The position numbers and the translations under genes are program-made. DNA of 16,557 nt from a bacterium. Lineage in GTDB: Bacteria; UBP15; UBA6099. The notes beneath the pieces are model-generated. The model saw only the letters and a list, made by a program, of their open reading frames with translations. It did no database searches and was not told the DNA's origin. The stretch lies in assembly GCA_029564595.1 (NCBI GenBank), contig JAKQPS010000148.1, positions 1 through 16,557 of the forward strand, read 5' to 3'. Positions 14,580-16,557 of the stretch are shown here, one piece after another; position 1 is the first letter of the stretch; the number at the start of each line of letters is the position of its first letter.

Positions 14580-16557
14580 TCAGCCCACAATATAGTCGAA
14601 GCAGACAAGGCGTAGGTCTTCCGCTGTCAGTTCTTTTTCCTTGCGCTTGCCGGGGTGGGCGGCCGCCTGTTTTCCGTACTTGTTCGTCATATCGAGGATC
14701 GGCTCTATGAAAGCATCAAAGTTTCCGCTCTTCTGAAACTCGTTGTATAAGGCTCTCAGTTCCTTGACATGAACCGAAAGCATTGGTTGATTCAGATATT
14801 TGATCGCCTCAAGCGTCTGTTTTCTGTCCACGTTGGGATTGTTCAGATATCCCTGCAGGGTGGTTGCGATTGTCTGTTGTAGCGGATCAATCGTCTTGGG
14901 CGCTGATTCCAATCCGCGCTGTTGCTCATGCCGCCGCAATATATCGTCGATAATTCTTTGTTGAATCTCGAAGGCATCGCAGTCGCCTATGACTCTTGGC
15001 GTATCTGGGCTGCACGCTATCAGATTCCCAATCAGATACCGATTATCAATAATTCTGTCTGTCTTCAAATCGTAATATTTCCAGAAGTGCGATTTGACGC
15101 CGTCTTTGTTCGCCGTGAAATAGAAAAACATTCCTTTTGCGTTCTGTCGCGCCAACCCGGAGTGTATCCCGTCAGGAAGCTCGTCCAGTTTTTCTTTTCC
15201 GCCGGCCTCCAGCAGTCCCGCCAGTTGTTTCATCATATATTCACTGCTTACAAGCTCCGTGAACTGCTCTTCCTCCTCTATCACAGAGCCGTCTTCCTGT
15301 TTTATTCTCCTCAGCGTGTTGAAGCATTTCGGATGCACCGTCTCCCCCAGAATGCTCGCGTCCAGAAATCCGGCTTGGTCGATCATGTTTATCTTCGTGG
15401 TCAGGCTTTCCACTAGCTTGAGCAGTTTCTCCAGCCCCTCGTCGGGAAACATGTTGTGCAGATATATCCTGTCGAATTCCGAGCCGATCCGGTCAACTCT
15501 CCCAGCCCGTTGAACCATGCGCACAGGGTTCCAGTGCAAGTCGTAATTTATCAGATGTCCGCAGTCCTGCAGATTCTGCCCCTCGGACAACACATCCGTC
15601 GAAAACAGTATGTCTATCTCATCGGCGGTTCCGGCGATGGACTCCCTCTTATTGGACTTCGGCGAAAATCTCTGTATCGTTCTTTCCCTGTCGGGCGGAT
15701 TTATTCCCCCGTCGATTCTTTTTATATTCGGCCCGCCGAGGCTTTCCCTGAATTCAACCCCGCGCTCCCCGCCTATCTCCCTAAAAAGATACCTCGCGGT
15801 GTCCTTGTAATATGAAAACACCAGCGTTTTTTTCCCTTTCAACTTCCCGCTCAACAGTTCCTTCAACTTCCCAAGTTTTTTGTCCTCATCCGGCCCTATG
15901 CCTTTCACCTTTTCCCAGATATCCGACAGCGCCGCGATGTCGCGCTGGACGTCCTCATGAATCTTGCGCAGGTTATATTCCTTCGTGTCTATCCGCTCCA
16001 TCTTTTCCACTATCAGCCGCGCGTCTTCCGCCCCGTCCATATCATCCGCCCTCGACGTCGGCGCGGCGTCGTCCTCCTCGTCCTCCTTCGCAAGATACTG
16101 CATCGCCTTATGGAAATCCCAACTCTTCAGCAACTTCCCGTCCAGTATGTAAGCCTCGAATGTCTTCTGGAATTCCAGCGCCCGTGTGACGCTTATCCTG
16201 AACGCCTCCACGCTCGATTCAAACCTTTTCAGATATCGGCTTTTGAATATCCCCACCAACGCCTGTCCGCGCCCCTCTTCCATCTTGTCTATTTTGTTCG
16301 CGTCCTTTTTGTACGATTCCAGATTGTACGGCGCCAGCTTCAAACTCTCGATCCCCGACACCACGCCGTCATATATCCCCTGATACGTGGCCTCGAGATT
16401 GTATTCCTCTGTCTTCAACGCTCTTTCAGGAAACTTTATCTTCTTGCCCGAAATCATCGTTTCCGGGTACGCCTGCTTTATGAACGCCCTTGACCTTCTC
16501 ACCACCACCTCTTCCAGCAGATTGAAAAGCTCGACCGCGCTTCCGCCGTCCCGCGAC
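14580..16557 (-). CDS. SNF2-type DNA helicase, C-terminal part (5' end beyond window)
   Basis: The frame is open to the right edge, so about 658 C-terminal residues are visible and the N-terminal ATPase lobe lies outside. A GTG at 16508 sits within the open frame and is unlikely to be the true start. The second RecA lobe of a SNF2-family motor is clear: KGKKTLVFSYYKDTARYLF (motif IV region), STDVLSEGQNLQ (motif V, near 15570-15605) and QRAGRVDRIGS (motif VI, near 15481-15515). Before it is VVVRRSRAFIK, an acidic insert rich in Glu and Asp (near 16020-16090), and FPERALKTEEYNL. About 290 residues of unassigned sequence follow the motor. Similar helicases occur in defence systems (for example DrmD of DISARM) and in PLD-domain helicases, and I cannot choose between these. 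The stop is 39 bp before the STAND gene, suggesting co-transcription. Confidence 0.85.
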   Translation of the reverse strand, partial: SRDGGSAVELFNLLEEVVVRRSRAFIKQAYPETMISGKKIKFPERALKTEEYNLEATYQGIYDGVVSGIESLKLAPYNLESYKKDANKIDKMEEGRGQALVGIFKSRYLKRFESSVEAFRISVTRALEFQKTFEAYILDGKLLKSWDFHKAMQYLAKEDEEDDAAPTSRADDMDGAEDARLIVEKMERIDTKEYNLRKIHEDVQRDIAALSDIWEKVKGIGPDEDKKLGKLKELLSGKLKGKKTLVFSYYKDTARYLFREIGGERGVEFRESLGGPNIKRIDGGINPPDRERTIQRFSPKSNKRESIAGTADEIDILFSTDVLSEGQNLQDCGHLINYDLHWNPVRMVQRAGRVDRIGSEFDRIYLHNMFPDEGLEKLLKLVESLTTKINMIDQAGFLDASILGETVHPKCFNTLRRIKQEDGSVIEEEEQFTELVSSEYMMKQLAGLLEAGGKEKLDELPDGIHSGLARQNAKGMFFYFTANKDGVKSHFWKYYDLKTDRIIDNRYLIGNLIACSPDTPRVIGDCDAFEIQQRIIDDILRRHEQQRGLESAPKTIDPLQQTIATTLQGYLNNPNVDRKQTLEAIKYLNQPMLSVHVKELRALYNEFQKSGNFDAFIEPILDMTNKYGKQAAAHPGKRKEKELTAEDLRLVCFDYIVG

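Noticed and set aside
1-16557. CRISPR arrays, tRNA or rRNA genes, transposase genes
   Set aside because: I saw no regularly spaced identical repeats of CRISPR size, no cloverleaf-like or rRNA-like sequence, and no transposase or integrase motifs in any frame.

Overview
The window looks like chromosomal DNA from a diderm (Gram-negative-type) bacterium of moderately high GC. The support is a beta-barrel porin with a signal peptide, a lipoprotein phosphate-binding protein and a complete Pst/Pho gene set. I cannot name the phylum. The gene order and the TTAA-type Pho repeats do not match the enterobacterial arrangement, and an uncultivated lineage is plausible.

Layout. (1) 1-197: intergenic DNA with a perfect 28-bp GC-rich palindrome. 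(2) 198-1187, minus: a Gfo/Idh/MocA-family oxidoreductase with its own likely promoter, transcribed away from the phosphate locus. (3) 1356-9300, plus: an eight-gene phosphate block in the order response regulator (PhoB type), sensor kinase (PhoR type), pstS, porin, pstC, pstA, pstB, phoU. Between phoR and pstS lies a tandem array of 11-bp units, four of them starting TTAA, ending just before a TATAGT -10 element. This is the expected architecture of a PhoB/PhoP-activated promoter. Under phosphate starvation the kinase should phosphorylate the regulator, which binds this array and switches on the lipoprotein, porin, transporter and PhoU. The porin would bring phosphate across the outer membrane, PstS would bind it, PstCAB would import it, and PhoU with PstB would report sufficiency back to PhoR.

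(4) 9301-9824: about 520 bp between convergent genes with no convincing gene but much structure: a 43/44-bp imperfect inverted repeat enclosing three hairpins. (5) 9825-16557, minus: an apparent defence island. A SNF2-type helicase, cut by the window edge so that only its C-terminal part is visible, lies 39 bp upstream of a 1571-residue protein. That protein has an Mrr-like nuclease domain at its N-terminus, a STAND-type P-loop NTPase, and about 1100 residues of helical repeat-like sequence. The architecture is that of an Avs (antiviral STAND) protein, closest in domain order and size to Avs4. Its gene is visibly more AT-rich than everything else here, which suggests separate acquisition. The most interesting question is whether helicase and STAND nuclease form one system, possibly with more genes beyond the right edge.
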